Shown here: in pieces, positions 6,334-13,322 of the stretch
How positions within the stretch are numbered: position 1 is the first letter of the stretch
Layout of the letters: every line of letters begins with the position of its first letter
Origin: Halovenus sp.
GTDB lineage: Archaea; Halobacteriota; Halobacteria; Halobacteriales; Haloarculaceae
Length of the DNA stretch: 14,329 nt
NCBI GenBank assembly: GCA_003551945.1
Contig: PUNZ01000117.1
Location: 1-14,329, forward strand
Direction: 5' to 3'
Notes under the pieces: generated by a model
What the model saw: only the letters and a program-made list of their open reading frames with translations
Told to the model about the DNA's origin: nothing
Database searches by the model: none
Made by a program: the position numbers and the translations under genes

Positions 6334-8031
6334 TCAATCGTGAACCAGCACGTCAAGCACATCCGGCCCTGGTGTTTCAAGCGCCTCGGCAAGCGTCGGC
6401 CCAATCTCGTCGGGTGTCTCCACCAGATGCCCTCGCGCGCCATGACTTTCGGCGTTTTTCACGAAATCTACTGGCGGCTCGAAATCCATCCCGACGAAAT
6501 CGTAATCCTCCTCGTCACCGCCCATCACTTTGAGCGTGTTATCCTTGAGAATCCGGTAGTTACGGTTGTCCGGAATAACAACGGTCAAATCAAGATTGTG
6601 TCGGGCAGCGGTGTATAACGAGTGCGGATAATAGAGATACGAGCCGTCGCCGACGAACCCGACGACATCACGGGGTTCGTCTTGTTCGGATTCCGCAAAG
6701 GCGGCCCCGACTGACGCTGGTAATCCATACCCGAGCCCTCCACCTTTGTTCGAAATATACTGCTGGGACTGGAACGGCCAGCGGGTAAGCATTGCATACT
6801 TCGAGGTGACACCTTCATCGACGATATAGGCATCTGGGGCAACCTCGTACATCTCATCGACCAGTTGGGCTTTGGAAGCACGGGGGTCATCCGGCTTGTC
6901 GTCCTCACCCATCTGTTTCACGCGAGCGGAAACGAATTCCTTCTGTGCGGCAAGCGTCTCAAGCCGCTCGGCTCGTGTTTCCTCTGAGAGCGTCTCCTGA
7001 ACACGGTCGGGCAATCCGCTCATTACGTGTCCAGGGTCGCCAATGAGTGCGGCATCCGCAGGCTGGTTTTTGCCGACCTCCCACGCATCATCGCTGATAT
7101 GGATGCAGGTGGTTCCGTCGGGAACGAGCGCATTTTCGTGGCGGGTAAGCGTCGTATTCGTCGAACAGCCCACAAAGACGAGCGTATCGGCACTCATCAG
7201 CGTGCGAGCGAGGTCTTCATCCGGGGGAATATAGGAGACCCACTGGTCGTGGTCAGCCGGGAAATCAATTTCGCAGGCGAGGATTTCCGCGTGGACGCGC
7301 GCACCCGCGGCTTCCGCCAATTCGACAGCCTCCGAAACGGCATCTGCCCGTGCAACCCCGTCACCAACGACCATCGTGACATCATCTGCCTCGACGAGCA
7401 GTTCTGCTGCAGCCGAAAGCTGTGCTGGGTCACCGGTTCCCGCATCCGGAATCGGTCCAAGACGCTCTAATTTTGCATCGGTTTCGGCAAGCATCACGTC
7501 GAGCGGTAATGCGAGAAAGACAGGCCCGGGCGGCGGCGTGAGTGCTGTCCTGACCGCTCGCCTGAGCATTGTCGGGAGGGTCTCGGCCGAGAGTACTTCC
7601 GCCGACCACTTCGTATACTGGTCAACCATCGTCAGGAGGTCGCCGGAGAGAATCGGCTCCTCGTGGCGGAAATCAAGGCTGTGGTTGCCAGCAGTTACGA
7701 GCACCGGTGCACCGGCAACGTCAGCCGCGTAGAGATTTCCGAGTCCATGGGCAAGACCGGCATTCAGATGCAAATTGGCCACGCCAAGGGGAAGTACATC
7801 CCCCGTCCCCAGCTGTTCCTCCTTGTTGTGGGCGTGATACCGACGCGTACTTGCGTAGCCGCCAGCCATCCCCACCGCGATATCTTCGTGTAACCCCAGG
7901 ACGTACTCCATGTCGCTTTCCCCAATCGCGTTGACGACAGGGAGTTCGGTTGTCCCCGGATTCCCAAACACGTGTGTTACCCCATACTCCGCTAACGTGT
8001 CGACAAACAGCTCGCTGCCAGTGCGAGTCAT
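6334..8031 (-). CDS. Thiamine-diphosphate-dependent decarboxylase-like enzyme (benzoylformate decarboxylase/acetolactate synthase superfamily)
   Basis: The 565 residues have the three-domain layout of ThDP enzymes. The N-terminal pyrimidine-binding domain carries VFGNPGTTELPVV and the cofactor-activating Glu E49 in LHEDIAVGMAGGYA. A central Rossmann-like domain (about 195-350) includes VVGDGVARADAV. The C-terminal PP-binding domain has the metal/diphosphate motif starting GDGS at 461-464 and reaching N489/N491 in IPDNRNYRIL. ISNKGGGLGYGLPASVGAA precedes it. Haloarchaeal relatives are often annotated as benzoylformate decarboxylase (MdlC) or simply ThDP-binding protein; the true substrate is not known to me. 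The start is supported by a TATA-like box 26-31 nt upstream. It lies downstream of the cheC-type gene on the same strand with a 70-bp gap and its own promoter, so co-function is not implied. Confidence 0.9.
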   Translation of the reverse strand: MTRTGSELFVDTLAEYGVTHVFGNPGTTELPVVNAIGESDMEYVLGLHEDIAVGMAGGYASTRRYHAHNKEEQLGTGDVLPLGVANLHLNAGLAHGLGNLYAADVAGAPVLVTAGNHSLDFRHEEPILSGDLLTMVDQYTKWSAEVLSAETLPTMLRRAVRTALTPPPGPVFLALPLDVMLAETDAKLERLGPIPDAGTGDPAQLSAAAELLVEADDVTMVVGDGVARADAVSEAVELAEAAGARVHAEILACEIDFPADHDQWVSYIPPDEDLARTLMSADTLVFVGCSTNTTLTRHENALVPDGTTCIHISDDAWEVGKNQPADAALIGDPGHVMSGLPDRVQETLSEETRAERLETLAAQKEFVSARVKQMGEDDKPDDPRASKAQLVDEMYEVAPDAYIVDEGVTSKYAMLTRWPFQSQQYISNKGGGLGYGLPASVGAAFAESEQDEPRDVVGFVGDGSYLYYPHSLYTAARHNLDLTVVIPDNRNYRILKDNTLKVMGGDEEDYDFVGMDFEPPVDFVKNAESHGARGHLVETPDEIGPTLAEALETPGPDVLDVLVHD

Positions 8032-8056
8032 ACTCTCTCGTACACTTGTCGGTGAC

Positions 8057-8062
8057 TAAATA
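8057..8062 (-). promoter_or_regulatory. TATA box of the ThDP enzyme gene
   Basis: On the minus strand the sequence reads GGTATTTAGTC, with TATTTA centred about 28 nt before the ATG at 8031. This is the spacing expected for a leaderless haloarchaeal transcript. Confidence 0.6.
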
Positions 8063-8101
8063 CCTCCGGGCGTAACTCAGCGTCCTGTTAGCATCTGATG
8101 C

Positions 8102-8746
8102 TCAGTCCGCCCCGTGTATCCCGGATACTGATTCGATTTCACGAATCTCCTCAATATCGAGTTTGTCGAGCATGTTCACGAACGCACCCGGGTCGGGAAT
8201 GAGGAAAATCCGAAGTTGGAACTCCGTCTCCTCATCGTGCAAATCAACGACGGAATCAAGCACAATCGAGAGCGAATCATCGTGAATGTGTGAGAGTGTA
8301 TCCGCTGCAATTGAGTGTGCATCACCGTAGGCCAACTCCGGAGTTTCCATATTGATGGTCGTCCCAAGGGTATTGGCAATCCCATCGATAAAGCCAGAGG
8401 TGAGAATGTTGCACATCTCTTGTAAGGCGCTCTTTTGTAGCTGATTGAGTTCTCCGTCGACGTCCTGTCCTGTCATGTGCCGAGCAATCTCCTCACCGGT
8501 CCGGTCACCAAACGCCATCAAAAATACTCCATAAGGTGGCTCAATGAGTCTAATGTTCACGTGGTGAAAGGTCCCATCACCGATTTCTCGTGGAATATCA
8601 CTGGGTTCGACGAAAGAAAGCGTCTTGATACGAATATCAGCCTTGATATCTGCCATCGTTGAGAGTGCATCGGCGACGTTTTTTGCCCCATGCTGGATGA
8701 GTTTCCCGATGATTGTGAGCTTTCGAATATCAATAAGGATGGGCAT
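8102..8746 (-). CDS. cheC: CheC-family phosphatase (orphan)
   Basis: CheC proteins dephosphorylate CheY-P and bind CheD in archaeal and bacterial chemotaxis. From the ATG at 8746 the protein is 214 residues, close to the family length, beginning MPILIDIRKLTIIGKLIQHG. Residues 106-136 match the phosphatase signature S-x3-E-x2-N-x22-P exactly (S106, E110, N113, P136, within KSALQEMCNIL...METPEL). The N-terminal half shows the related helix (GAKNVADALSTM) without an E-x2-N pair, so only one active site is visible. Upstream in-frame ATGs at 8788 and 8818 would add a polar, non-family segment; a GAAAGTACTAA sequence 26-36 nt before 8746 supports the shorter form. No cheA, cheY, cheD or receptor gene is in the window, so it is outside any che cluster here. 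Confidence 0.88.
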   Translation of the reverse strand: MPILIDIRKLTIIGKLIQHGAKNVADALSTMADIKADIRIKTLSFVEPSDIPREIGDGTFHHVNIRLIEPPYGVFLMAFGDRTGEEIARHMTGQDVDGELNQLQKSALQEMCNILTSGFIDGIANTLGTTINMETPELAYGDAHSIAADTLSHIHDDSLSIVLDSVVDLHDEETEFQLRIFLIPDPGAFVNMLDKLDIEEIREIESVSGIHGAD

Positions 8747-8771
8747 TGATTGATGTTCCGAAGCGGACCCG

Positions 8772-8782
8772 TTAGTACTTTC
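8772..8782 (-). promoter_or_regulatory. Possible BRE/TATA element of the cheC-like gene
   Basis: The minus strand reads GAAAGTACTAA, with the AT-rich part about 27 nt before the ATG at 8746. It is a weak match to the haloarchaeal consensus and helps choose between three possible starts. Confidence 0.3.
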
Positions 8783-8991
8783 CCTCATTTGCTTGGTAGG
8801 GGGAATACCGACTATCAACGGTGAGAATTACCGTGGAACGGTAAGTGGATGTTGTTGGACTGGGTCGGTTTCACGTGCCGGAGGTTTCGATTTGCACTCA
8901 CGACGAAGGCATGTGGATTCGGTACATTGGCCTGTCGGGGGCTTAGACACCAATTCAGGGAAGGAATGTGTTAACGGGTCTCAGAGTAGTG

Positions 8992-8997
8992 TTATAA
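8992..8997 (+). promoter_or_regulatory. TATA box of the UPF0058 gene
   Basis: TTATAA in GTGTTATAACCC is centred about 30 nt before the ATG at 9025, giving a leaderless or very short-leader transcript. It is the best TATA match in the window. Confidence 0.7.
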
Positions 8998-9024
8998 CCC
9001 TCCGGGCAATAGAAACAGTTGACC

Positions 9025-9261
9025 ATGAAAAAGCAGGAACTTATTCACCTTCACGGCCTGCTCGCACAGGTACAGAACCACTACGAAGAACAAACAGGTA
9101 CTGAAGTCTCCCGCGAACGGTACGTTGAGCTTGGCGTACAGCCAACCTCCATCCACAAGTCAAAGACTGACCACAAAGATGCCGTCTTTGCACTTGCAAC
9201 CAGCATTACCGAGGAAATGTCCGTCGAAGAGGCGGAACCAATCTCTGCGACTGCTGACTAA
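9025..9261 (+). CDS. UPF0058 family small protein
   Basis: A 78-residue protein beginning MKKQELIHLHGLLAQVQNHY, which matches the archaeal UPF0058 family in length and N-terminal sequence. The family is conserved in haloarchaea and has no established function. The body is predicted helical (residues 3-21 and about 30-36), with TSIHKSKTDHKDAVFALA in the middle and an acidic tail. The start is the ATG at 9025; a TTG two codons earlier is possible but unsupported. It has its own strong promoter and is followed by a pyrimidine-rich stretch, so it is probably monocistronic and well expressed. Confidence 0.85.
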   Translation: MKKQELIHLHGLLAQVQNHYEEQTGTEVSRERYVELGVQPTSIHKSKTDHKDAVFALATSITEEMSVEEAEPISATAD

Positions 9262-9263
9262 CC

Positions 9264-9297
9264 GTTCTCATCTTTCGTTCTTTACCGCTTTCTCTCC
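9264..9297 (+). terminator. Pyrimidine-rich probable terminator after the UPF0058 gene
   Basis: Almost entirely C and T with repeated TTT/TTCTTT runs, directly after the stop codon. Archaeal termination commonly uses T-rich tracts without a hairpin. It lies between convergent genes, where termination is expected. Confidence 0.35.
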
Positions 9298-9323
9298 GAG
9301 CAGATGCGCCGTCACTCAACAAT

Positions 9324-9872
9324 TCAGCCTTCAGGGGTGTATTCCTCGTCGAATTGGTCGAGGTCGCTGAAGGAGTCAATTACGTCGACAGCTATCGGGA
9401 CGTCCCGCTTGGATGGTTGGAGAAAGACGATAATATGTTCGTCACTTGGATTAGCGATTGGTACTTGCTCTGTTGTTTCTATCTCATCGCCAGCCAACCA
9501 CTCGGTGTCTACCGAGACAAAAACGGTGTACGAGCCATTGCCAGACAGGACATCGGGATAGAGTTCGACTGTATTCTCCTCGGTCGGTGTTTCGTTGGTA
9601 TCGGAGGAATCGGTTTGTGCGCCAACCACAAATCGCTCATCCAGTTGGGTTTCGCCGCTTGGGTCGGTGACAGTGACTGTGCCCGTAAGCGAGTACTGCG
9701 CGCCGTTAATTACCGTCACGTCTTCCAGTGCAAATCCGCCGATAAGATCGATGAGTGCCGAACAGCCAGCAAGGCTTACGCTGCCAAGGCTGGCTGTCAC
9801 AGCAAGGAAATTCCGCCTAGCGCGGTCGAGTAGTGCAGTGGAGTCTGGCGAGGGCTGCTTCCGCGGGGACAT
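9324..9872 (-). CDS. Tat-exported lipoprotein of unknown function
   Basis: From the ATG at 9872 the protein has 182 residues. Its N-terminus has a twin-arginine motif (ARRNFLA, RR at 19-20), a hydrophobic stretch and the lipobox LAGC with C37 as the lipidation site, the usual export route for haloarchaeal lipoproteins. The mature part is acidic and beta-rich (YSLTGTVTVTDPSG, NGSYTVFVSVDTEW, HIIVFLQPS), resembling an immunoglobulin-like extracellular domain, but I do not recognise a named family. A GTG immediately before the ATG is an alternative start. The TATA-like TTTTTAT lies 28 nt upstream. It stands alone, convergent with UPF0058 and divergent from the polyprenyl synthetase. Confidence 0.85.
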   Translation of the reverse strand: MSPRKQPSPDSTALLDRARRNFLAVTASLGSVSLAGCSALIDLIGGFALEDVTVINGAQYSLTGTVTVTDPSGETQLDERFVVGAQTDSSDTNETPTEENTVELYPDVLSGNGSYTVFVSVDTEWLAGDEIETTEQVPIANPSDEHIIVFLQPSKRDVPIAVDVIDSFSDLDQFDEEYTPEG

Positions 9873-9896
9873 CACCTAGCTATCTGTCATCATATC

Positions 9897-9903
9897 ATAA
9901 AAA
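9897..9903 (-). promoter_or_regulatory. TATA-like box of the lipoprotein gene
   Basis: The minus strand reads ATTTTTATGAT, with TTTTTAT centred about 28 nt before the ATG at 9872, fitting a leaderless start there. Confidence 0.5.
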
Positions 9904-9983
9904 TAATCGGGCGCGTTTCACAGGCTTGCTGGGGAATGGTCCGTTTCGTCACGTACTTGCCCCGGAGGGCCCAACATAAACCA

Positions 9984-10826
9984 ATGAAATATCTTGAGCG
10001 CCGTCAGGACCGCATTGAGCAGCGGCTTGAAGCCGTTCTCGATGGGGTTGAACCGGATGCGCTCTCGGAGCAGGTTCGACATGTCGCGCTTTCCGGCGGG
10101 AAGCGGGTTCGCCCAACGGTAACGGTTCTTGTCTGTGAGGCGCTCGATGGCGATATGGACCGCGCTGTCGAGTTTGCTGTCGGCATCGAACTCGTTCACA
10201 ACGCGTCGCTTGTCATCGACGATATCATCGACGAATCCGAACTCAGGCGGGGGACACCCGCCGCATGGACCGCGTTCGGTCACGGGTCAGCAATCCTTGC
10301 ATCCGACGGATTGCTCGGCGAAGCGTTTGCCCTCTTTTCATCCGACGAGCGCGCGATGCAAGCTGTCTCCGAAGCGATGGTCGAACTCGGCGAAGGGGAG
10401 GCAAGTGAACTGATTGCCCAGCCAACGAATGAAGCGGAGTATCGAGAACTCGCCCGCCGAAAGACCGGCGCACTCTTTCGGGCGGCTGCGGAGCTAGGGG
10501 CGATTGCTGCAGATGCCGATACCTACACTGTTGAGGCGTTCGGACAGTATGCAGAGCGTGTCGGGATTGCGTTCCAGATGCGCGATGATGTGCTTGATGC
10601 GACAGCAGACCCGGAAACGCTCGGGAAACCAACCGGTCACGATGCGGAGATGGAACGGCCCTCGTTTGTTGAGGTTACAGACCTCTCCCCTGCGGAGGCA
10701 AACAGGCGTGCACGGAGCGAGGCCGAAGCGGCGCTTGAGGCGCTCGATTCAGCAGAGCTCACGGCTTCTGAGGCACAGACGTATCTTCGAGAGCTGGCAG
10801 AGTTTGTGGTCGAGCGAGAACGGTGA
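9984..10826 (+). CDS. Short trans-polyprenyl diphosphate synthase
   Basis: An all-trans isoprenyl diphosphate synthase that adds isopentenyl units to an allylic diphosphate. From the ATG at 9984 it has 280 residues; an ATG at 9936 would add 16 residues without family character. Visible motifs: GGKRVRP at 38-44 (IPP binding), first Asp-rich motif D79-D80-x-x-D83 followed by RRG at 88-90, K160-T-G, and second motif D201-D202-x-x-D205 in MRDDVLDATAD. The protein is shorter than typical GGPP synthases (about 330-350 residues). The fifth residue before the first motif is Ala (A74 in HNASLVIDD), not the aromatic residue of archaeal GGPP synthases, hinting at a longer product. It is one of several idsA-type paralogues expected in a haloarchaeon; I do not assign which. 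It is convergent with the DUF5797 gene 24 bp away. Confidence 0.9.
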   Translation: MKYLERRQDRIEQRLEAVLDGVEPDALSEQVRHVALSGGKRVRPTVTVLVCEALDGDMDRAVEFAVGIELVHNASLVIDDIIDESELRRGTPAAWTAFGHGSAILASDGLLGEAFALFSSDERAMQAVSEAMVELGEGEASELIAQPTNEAEYRELARRKTGALFRAAAELGAIAADADTYTVEAFGQYAERVGIAFQMRDDVLDATADPETLGKPTGHDAEMERPSFVEVTDLSPAEANRRARSEAEAALEALDSAELTASEAQTYLRELAEFVVERER

Positions 10827-10850
10827 CGACCATTTACCTAGTGGGTCCGC

Positions 10851-11333
10851 TCACTTGCTCACGTCAAGTTCGAACTCGTCGTGTGACAGGGCCAGCCGAA
10901 ACGTCGGGACTGATTTTCGAATCCGGTTGACGAGTCCCTTATCGGAAAGTGTATGGAGTGCAGAGCGCACCTCGTCGACGGTCGGGTCAAGGTCGCTGTA
11001 TTCCTGGACGTCATGGAGCGTCGCGACGACACTTTGTGATTCTGCGTCTGGGCCTGGAAGGATGGTGAGAATTTCGGCTTCAAGTTCCGTGCCAGAGAAC
11101 ACGCGTGGGCCGTCTCGTTCGGTTTCATCCCCGACAAGTAATTCAGCATCCGGCGTTGCACAGATGAGGCTGCTTTCGTTTCGATAGTAGTAGTCACTCA
11201 ATTCGGATTCGAGATACTGGTGAACCTCACTGCCACTTTCGAGCCCCCAGCGTTCCTGTAACGCTGCGTTTTTCGTCGGCTGTAGCTCTACAATATCCGC
11301 AAGTCGCTGTTCGGCCTCCTCGGACAGGGTCAT
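10851..11333 (-). CDS. DUF5797 family protein, probable winged-helix
   Basis: A 160-residue acidic protein matching the haloarchaeal DUF5797 family at its start (MTLSEEAEQRLADIVELQPTKN...) and middle (SDYYYRNESSLICATPDAEL). The N-terminal helix-turn-helix-like segment (NAALQERWGLESGSEVHQYL) and the C-terminal segment with EVRSALHTLSDKGLVNRI followed by a beta-hairpin-like PTFRLAL both look like winged-helix elements, so a transcription-regulatory role is reasonable but unproven. It is divergent from the RimJ-like acetyltransferase with 94 bp between starts, each with its own TATA-like box. Confidence 0.75.
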   Translation of the reverse strand: MTLSEEAEQRLADIVELQPTKNAALQERWGLESGSEVHQYLESELSDYYYRNESSLICATPDAELLVGDETERDGPRVFSGTELEAEILTILPGPDAESQSVVATLHDVQEYSDLDPTVDEVRSALHTLSDKGLVNRIRKSVPTFRLALSHDEFELDVSK

Positions 11334-11354
11334 TAGTTCTCTTTACTCGGAGGG

Positions 11355-11360
11355 GTATAA
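11355..11360 (-). promoter_or_regulatory. TATA-like box of the DUF5797 gene
   Basis: The minus strand reads GATTATACCCC; TTATAC is centred about 25 nt before the ATG at 11333. Confidence 0.5.
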
Positions 11361-11390
11361 TCGGCGTTGTGGATTCTGCGAGAGCCGCCG

Positions 11391-11403
11391 GAAAACATAT
11401 TTA
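11391..11403 (+). promoter_or_regulatory. BRE/TATA promoter of the RimJ-like acetyltransferase gene
   Basis: GAAAACATATTTA combines a purine-rich BRE-like start with TATTTA at 11398-11403, about 28 nt before the ATG at 11428. It fits a leaderless transcript. Confidence 0.65.
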
Positions 11404-11427
11404 GGCTCTTATCCGGTAGCCAGAGGT

Positions 11428-11985
11428 ATGCCTGGACCTATCTTTCTCGCCGGTGAACCGGTGAATTTACGCACCATAGAGGAGGAGGATTTACCGTTCC
11501 TCAAAGAACACATTAACGACCCGACCGTCTGGCTGGCCATCGGATGGCCAAAGCCGACGAATAGCGCTGCAGAGCAGGAGTTTTTTGAAGAACGCGTCTG
11601 TGGCGATGACAGCATCAATCTGCTGTTTACGGTTGATGAGCAACCAGTTGGAACTGGTGGGTTCAACACCCTGAATCATGAACTCTCAAAGGCTGAACTC
11701 GGTTACTGGGTTGCACCGGAGTACCACCAACAGGGCTACGGTTCTGCCGCGGTCGAATTGCTCGTCGAATACGGATTCGCTGAACGGAACTTCCACCGCA
11801 TCGAGGCGAAAGTCTTCGACTTCAATACTGCCTCACAGCGCCTGCTTGAATCGGTCGGATTCACAAAAGAGGGCGTTCACCGCGACGCCTACTATGCCAA
11901 GGGCACCTATCAGGATGTCCACTGGTACGGGCTGTTAGAAGACGAGTGGGATAACTCCCGAGTGACAATCTATAGTAGCCACTGA
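11428..11985 (+). CDS. GNAT acetyltransferase, RimJ/RimL type
   Basis: A 185-residue acetyl-CoA-dependent N-acetyltransferase of the RimJ/RimL/SpeG-like branch. It shows the early VNLRTIEEEDLPFLKEHIND motif, strand FTVDEQPVGTGGFN, the GYWVAPEYHQQGYGSAAVEL acetyl-CoA loop (Q-x-x-G-x-G/S), and RIEAKVFDFNTASQRLLE followed by SVGFTKEGVHRD typical of the family C-terminus. Substrates in this branch include ribosomal protein or other protein N-termini, antibiotics and small amines; none can be chosen here. It has a clear promoter and is followed 9 bp after its stop by a strong stem-loop, so it is probably transcribed alone. Confidence 0.9.
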   Translation: MPGPIFLAGEPVNLRTIEEEDLPFLKEHINDPTVWLAIGWPKPTNSAAEQEFFEERVCGDDSINLLFTVDEQPVGTGGFNTLNHELSKAELGYWVAPEYHQQGYGSAAVELLVEYGFAERNFHRIEAKVFDFNTASQRLLESVGFTKEGVHRDAYYAKGTYQDVHWYGLLEDEWDNSRVTIYSSH

Positions 11986-11994
11986 AAGTCACTG

Positions 11995-12028
11995 CACACC
12001 GATCGCACGGTGCTGTGCGATCGGTGTG
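11995..12028 (+). terminator. 14-bp perfect stem-loop after the acetyltransferase gene
   Basis: Arm CACACCGATCGCAC (11995-12008), loop GGTGCT, and exact complementary arm GTGCGATCGGTGTG (12015-12028); a G-U and a further T-A pair can extend it. It starts 9 bp after the stop and is followed by the T-rich TAAGTTGTTTCAATTGTT. It could terminate transcription, stabilise the mRNA 3' end or be a binding site. Confidence 0.55.
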
Positions 12029-12118
12029 TAAGTTGTTTCAATTGTTACTATAGCGCCGACCAGTGTGAGGGAACCAGCGAAGACGGCTGACATGTCCTCG
12101 TCTCAAGTCAACACCTAC

Positions 12119-12126
12119 TTTTTACA
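12119..12126 (+). promoter_or_regulatory. TATA-like box of the phosphate transporter gene
   Basis: TTTTTACA is centred about 25 nt before the ATG at 12147. No obvious phosphate-responsive repeat was seen next to it. Confidence 0.5.
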
Positions 12127-12146
12127 ATGCCGAGTAATAACAACTG

Positions 12147-13322
12147 ATGGTTGAAACACTCCTTTTGATTGGCATTGTCGCGTCTATTTTTGTCGGATTC
12201 AATATTGGTGGCTCTTCAACGGGAATCGCATGGGGGCCACCCGTCGGGGCAGGGATTATCACAAAAACGGCTGCAGCCGGTTTGATGACGTTTTTCGTCT
12301 TTCTCGGTGGCTGGACCGTTGGTCGGAACGTGATGGATACGCTGAGCGAGGGGATTATCACGATTGAACTGTCGCTCTCAGCGGGTGTTGCGGTCCTCTT
12401 TTTTATCGGATTTGGTATCCTTATTGCCAATATTTTCGGTGTACCTGTTCCGACGTCGATGACAACTGTCGGGGCGATTGCGGGACTCGGATTGGCGACA
12501 GGGACGCTCAATTATACCACAATTGCGGAAATCATCACGTGGTGGGTTGTCACCCCAGTCATTGGCTTTTGGATTGGTGGGATTATCGGACGATATATTT
12601 ACCCGGCAATCAATCAACGGGTACAGATTAAAAAGTCGGATGGCCCGCTCCTGACCGTCGAACGAAACGGGGGGCTTCCACGGGTGACCTTTGGCCCGAA
12701 CACCACGTGGTCCGAACTCGGGAGCATTGTCGTCGTTCTCATTATCGGCTGTTATATGTCGTTCAGTGCGGGAGCGAGTAATGTCCCGAACGCTGCGGCA
12801 CCGTTGGTCGGTGAGGCTGGATTGGAAGCGAATATCGCCATCGTCATTGCCACGGTCGCCATCTCGCTTGGCGGGTTTACGATCGCCCGTCGGACGATGG
12901 ACTCCGTTGGCGGCGAGTTAAGTGATATTCCGTTACTTGCTGCGCTGTTCGTGATGGTGACTGCCTCGACAATTACGACCTTCCTCTCGTGGCTTGGGAT
13001 TCCAATCAGTCTCGTGATGGCCACGGTGATGACCATTGTCGGCATCGGTTGGGGTCGTGCAACCCGTCCAATTACCTTTCGGAAGGCCGTCAGACGCGAT
13101 GTTGGAGACACGGAGATTACAACTGGTGCAATCACTGCCGGCGATGAAGATGGGAGAACAGCCGCCCCAATCGGTGAAATGGAACCTGAACAAGTGCTTA
13201 ATGCAGGCGATTTGTTTAACCCTCGGGCGATAATCAAGTACGTCTCAATGTGGATTATTGGCCCTTCAGTGTCGACATTGCTTGCCTATGGATTTTTCAC
13301 CCTCGTTCCGGGTGTCGTCTGA
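12147..13322 (+). CDS. PiT-family inorganic phosphate transporter
   Basis: A cation-coupled phosphate permease of the PiT family in the cytoplasmic membrane, 391 residues. The two internally repeated PiT signatures are visible: GFNIGGSSTGIAWGP at 17-31 and GASNVPNAAAPLVG at 209-222, each followed by the conserved G-x-x-x-G-R/R-R-x-x-D-T/S segment (GGWTVGRNVMDTL at 54-66, IARRTMDSVG). About ten membrane segments can be read, near residues 3-21, 41-57, 71-98, 104-121, 127-149, 191-209, 228-246, 260-279, 284-302 and 366-390. A charged loop lies at about 305-360. No phoU or universal-stress gene adjoins it. Its 3' end overlaps the convergent acetyltransferase gene by 26 bp. Confidence 0.93.
   Translation: MVETLLLIGIVASIFVGFNIGGSSTGIAWGPPVGAGIITKTAAAGLMTFFVFLGGWTVGRNVMDTLSEGIITIELSLSAGVAVLFFIGFGILIANIFGVPVPTSMTTVGAIAGLGLATGTLNYTTIAEIITWWVVTPVIGFWIGGIIGRYIYPAINQRVQIKKSDGPLLTVERNGGLPRVTFGPNTTWSELGSIVVVLIIGCYMSFSAGASNVPNAAAPLVGEAGLEANIAIVIATVAISLGGFTIARRTMDSVGGELSDIPLLAALFVMVTASTITTFLSWLGIPISLVMATVMTIVGIGWGRATRPITFRKAVRRDVGDTEITTGAITAGDEDGRTAAPIGEMEPEQVLNAGDLFNPRAIIKYVSMWIIGPSVSTLLAYGFFTLVPGVV

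Larger units (their letters stand above)
8747..9024. other. Non-coding divergent regulatory region
   Basis: This 278-bp stretch separates the divergent cheC-like and UPF0058 genes. It holds a weak promoter for the former, a clear TATA box for the latter (8992-8997), and an interrupted palindrome TTACCGT-GGA-ACGGTAA at 8828-8844. No convincing coding frame, tRNA or repeat copy was seen in the rest. Confidence 0.6.

Noticed and set aside
5916..6443. 175-codon minus-strand open frame over the toxin remnant
   Set aside because: It runs antisense to the DUF3368 frame, which has clear family motifs, and into the end of the ThDP enzyme gene. Its own translation shows no family character.
8793..9104. 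103-codon plus-strand open frame between cheC and UPF0058
   Set aside because: It overlaps the UPF0058 start in another frame, crosses the TATA box, and its translation is Arg/Trp/Cys-rich with no family match.
11995..12028. Terminal inverted repeat of an insertion sequence
   Set aside because: The arms are only 6 bp apart, and there is no transposase and no target-site duplication visible.
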